Assembly: GCA_027071965.1 (NCBI GenBank)
Contig: JALSYJ010000016.1
Span: 1-5,949, forward strand
DNA length: 5,949 nucleotides
Reading direction: 5' to 3'
From: Robiginitomaculum sp.
Lineage (GTDB): Bacteria > Pseudomonadota > Alphaproteobacteria > Caulobacterales > Maricaulaceae
Positions within the stretch are counted from its first letter, which is position 1. Every line of letters starts with the position of its first letter. The notes under the pieces are model-generated. The model searched no databases. It was given only the letters and a program-made list of their open reading frames with translations, and was not told the origin of the DNA. A program made the translations under genes and the position numbers. Of the stretch, positions 5,547 to 5,949 are shown piece by piece.

Positions 5547-5949
5547 ATGCCGACTATAAACCAGATTGAGCCTGTTGTTCTGAAATTCCCTGATGCCATT
5601 GCATTTAGAAACCTGTGCGGAATTCACCACAGAAATATTACCCAGATTGAACAGATATTGTCTGTTAAAATTCATGCTCCTGGCGGACAGGTGGTCATTG
5701 AGGGCGGGCGCAATTCTGTATCCAGAGCCGGGCAGGTTGTCGAGCGGCTTTATATGAGAGCACTGGCCGGAGAGACTATTACTGATGGCGAGGTGCGGGC
5801 CGCTCTTGCTTTTGTAGAAACAGGAACCAGAATTGTGAAACAGGATCAAATTTCATTTGGCGCCGGGCGAAAGAAGATTGTTGCACGAAATCCAGCGCAG
5901 CAAAAATACATGCACGCCCTAAAAGATCCGGATTTTGATCTGGTTTTTG
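5547..5949 (+). CDS. PhoH-family protein (YbeZ-like), N-terminal part, cut by window end
   Basis: The frame opens at ATG 5547, eleven bases after the miaB stop, and stays open to the window end (134 codons plus one base), so this is the 5' part of a longer gene. An in-frame TAG at 5538-5540 rules out an earlier start. The product matches the N-terminal domain of PhoH/YbeZ proteins: VVLKFPDAIAFRNLCGIHHR with NITQIEQILSVKIHAPGGQV, a small-domain pattern (hydrophobic strand, HxRN, IEQxLxVxI, GGxVxIEG), then VVERLYMRALAGETITDGEV, and near the end ARNPAQQKYMHALKDPDFDL, which corresponds to the PRTPGQ.xY segment just before the ATPase domain. The Walker A loop should begin within about ten residues beyond the window, so ATPase residues cannot be checked. 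PhoH proteins are cytoplasmic ATPases linked to RNA metabolism; following miaB, with ybeY usually next, is a conserved arrangement. The ribosome-binding site is weak (GGAG at 5529-5532, 14 bases away). Confidence 0.9.
   Translation, partial: MPTINQIEPVVLKFPDAIAFRNLCGIHHRNITQIEQILSVKIHAPGGQVVIEGGRNSVSRAGQVVERLYMRALAGETITDGEVRAALAFVETGTRIVKQDQISFGAGRKKIVARNPAQQKYMHALKDPDFDLVF

Overview
This window appears to be a chromosomal housekeeping region of an alphaproteobacterium. Three things suggest this: the gene order (trpS, then nfuA, tsaB, rimI, a Fur-type regulator, miaB and phoH); the alphaproteobacterial style of the Fur protein, which has no cysteine zinc site; and the alphaproteobacterial MiaB and NfuA sequences. 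Base composition looks close to balanced (estimated by eye). The order within the class cannot be resolved from this sequence. Every gene is on the + strand, and coding sequence fills nearly the whole window. There are no mobile elements, RNA genes, CRISPR arrays or long repeats, and no gene-free stretch exceeds about 85 bases.

Layout: (1) the 3' end of trpS (to 263); (2) a one-pass membrane protein of the DUF2333 family (342-1376), preceded by a 78-base gap with a weak candidate promoter; (3) a tight cluster of nfuA (1439-2002), a HadB/RutE-family nitroreductase (2012-2614), tsaB (2620-3264) and rimI (3252-3689), with gaps of 9 and 5 bases and then a 13-base overlap; (4) a second tight cluster of fur (best start GTG 3771, end 4190), miaB (4180-5535, 11-base overlap) and phoH (5547 onward, cut by the window end), preceded by an 81-base gap that carries CAAT/ATTG inverted repeats and could be an operator.

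The genes share two themes. One is modification of adenosine 37 in tRNA: TsaB belongs to the t6A synthesis complex and MiaB is the 2-methylthiolase that makes ms2i6A. The other is iron and iron-sulfur supply: NfuA is a cluster carrier, MiaB is a two-cluster radical-SAM enzyme, and Fur senses metal. TrpS and RimI also belong to translation.

I see no new defence, mobile or biosynthetic system here. The points most worth a second look are a TsaB that departs from the family consensus at three motifs, an orphan RutE-like flavin reductase placed between nfuA and tsaB, the true start of fur, and the possible operator in front of it.
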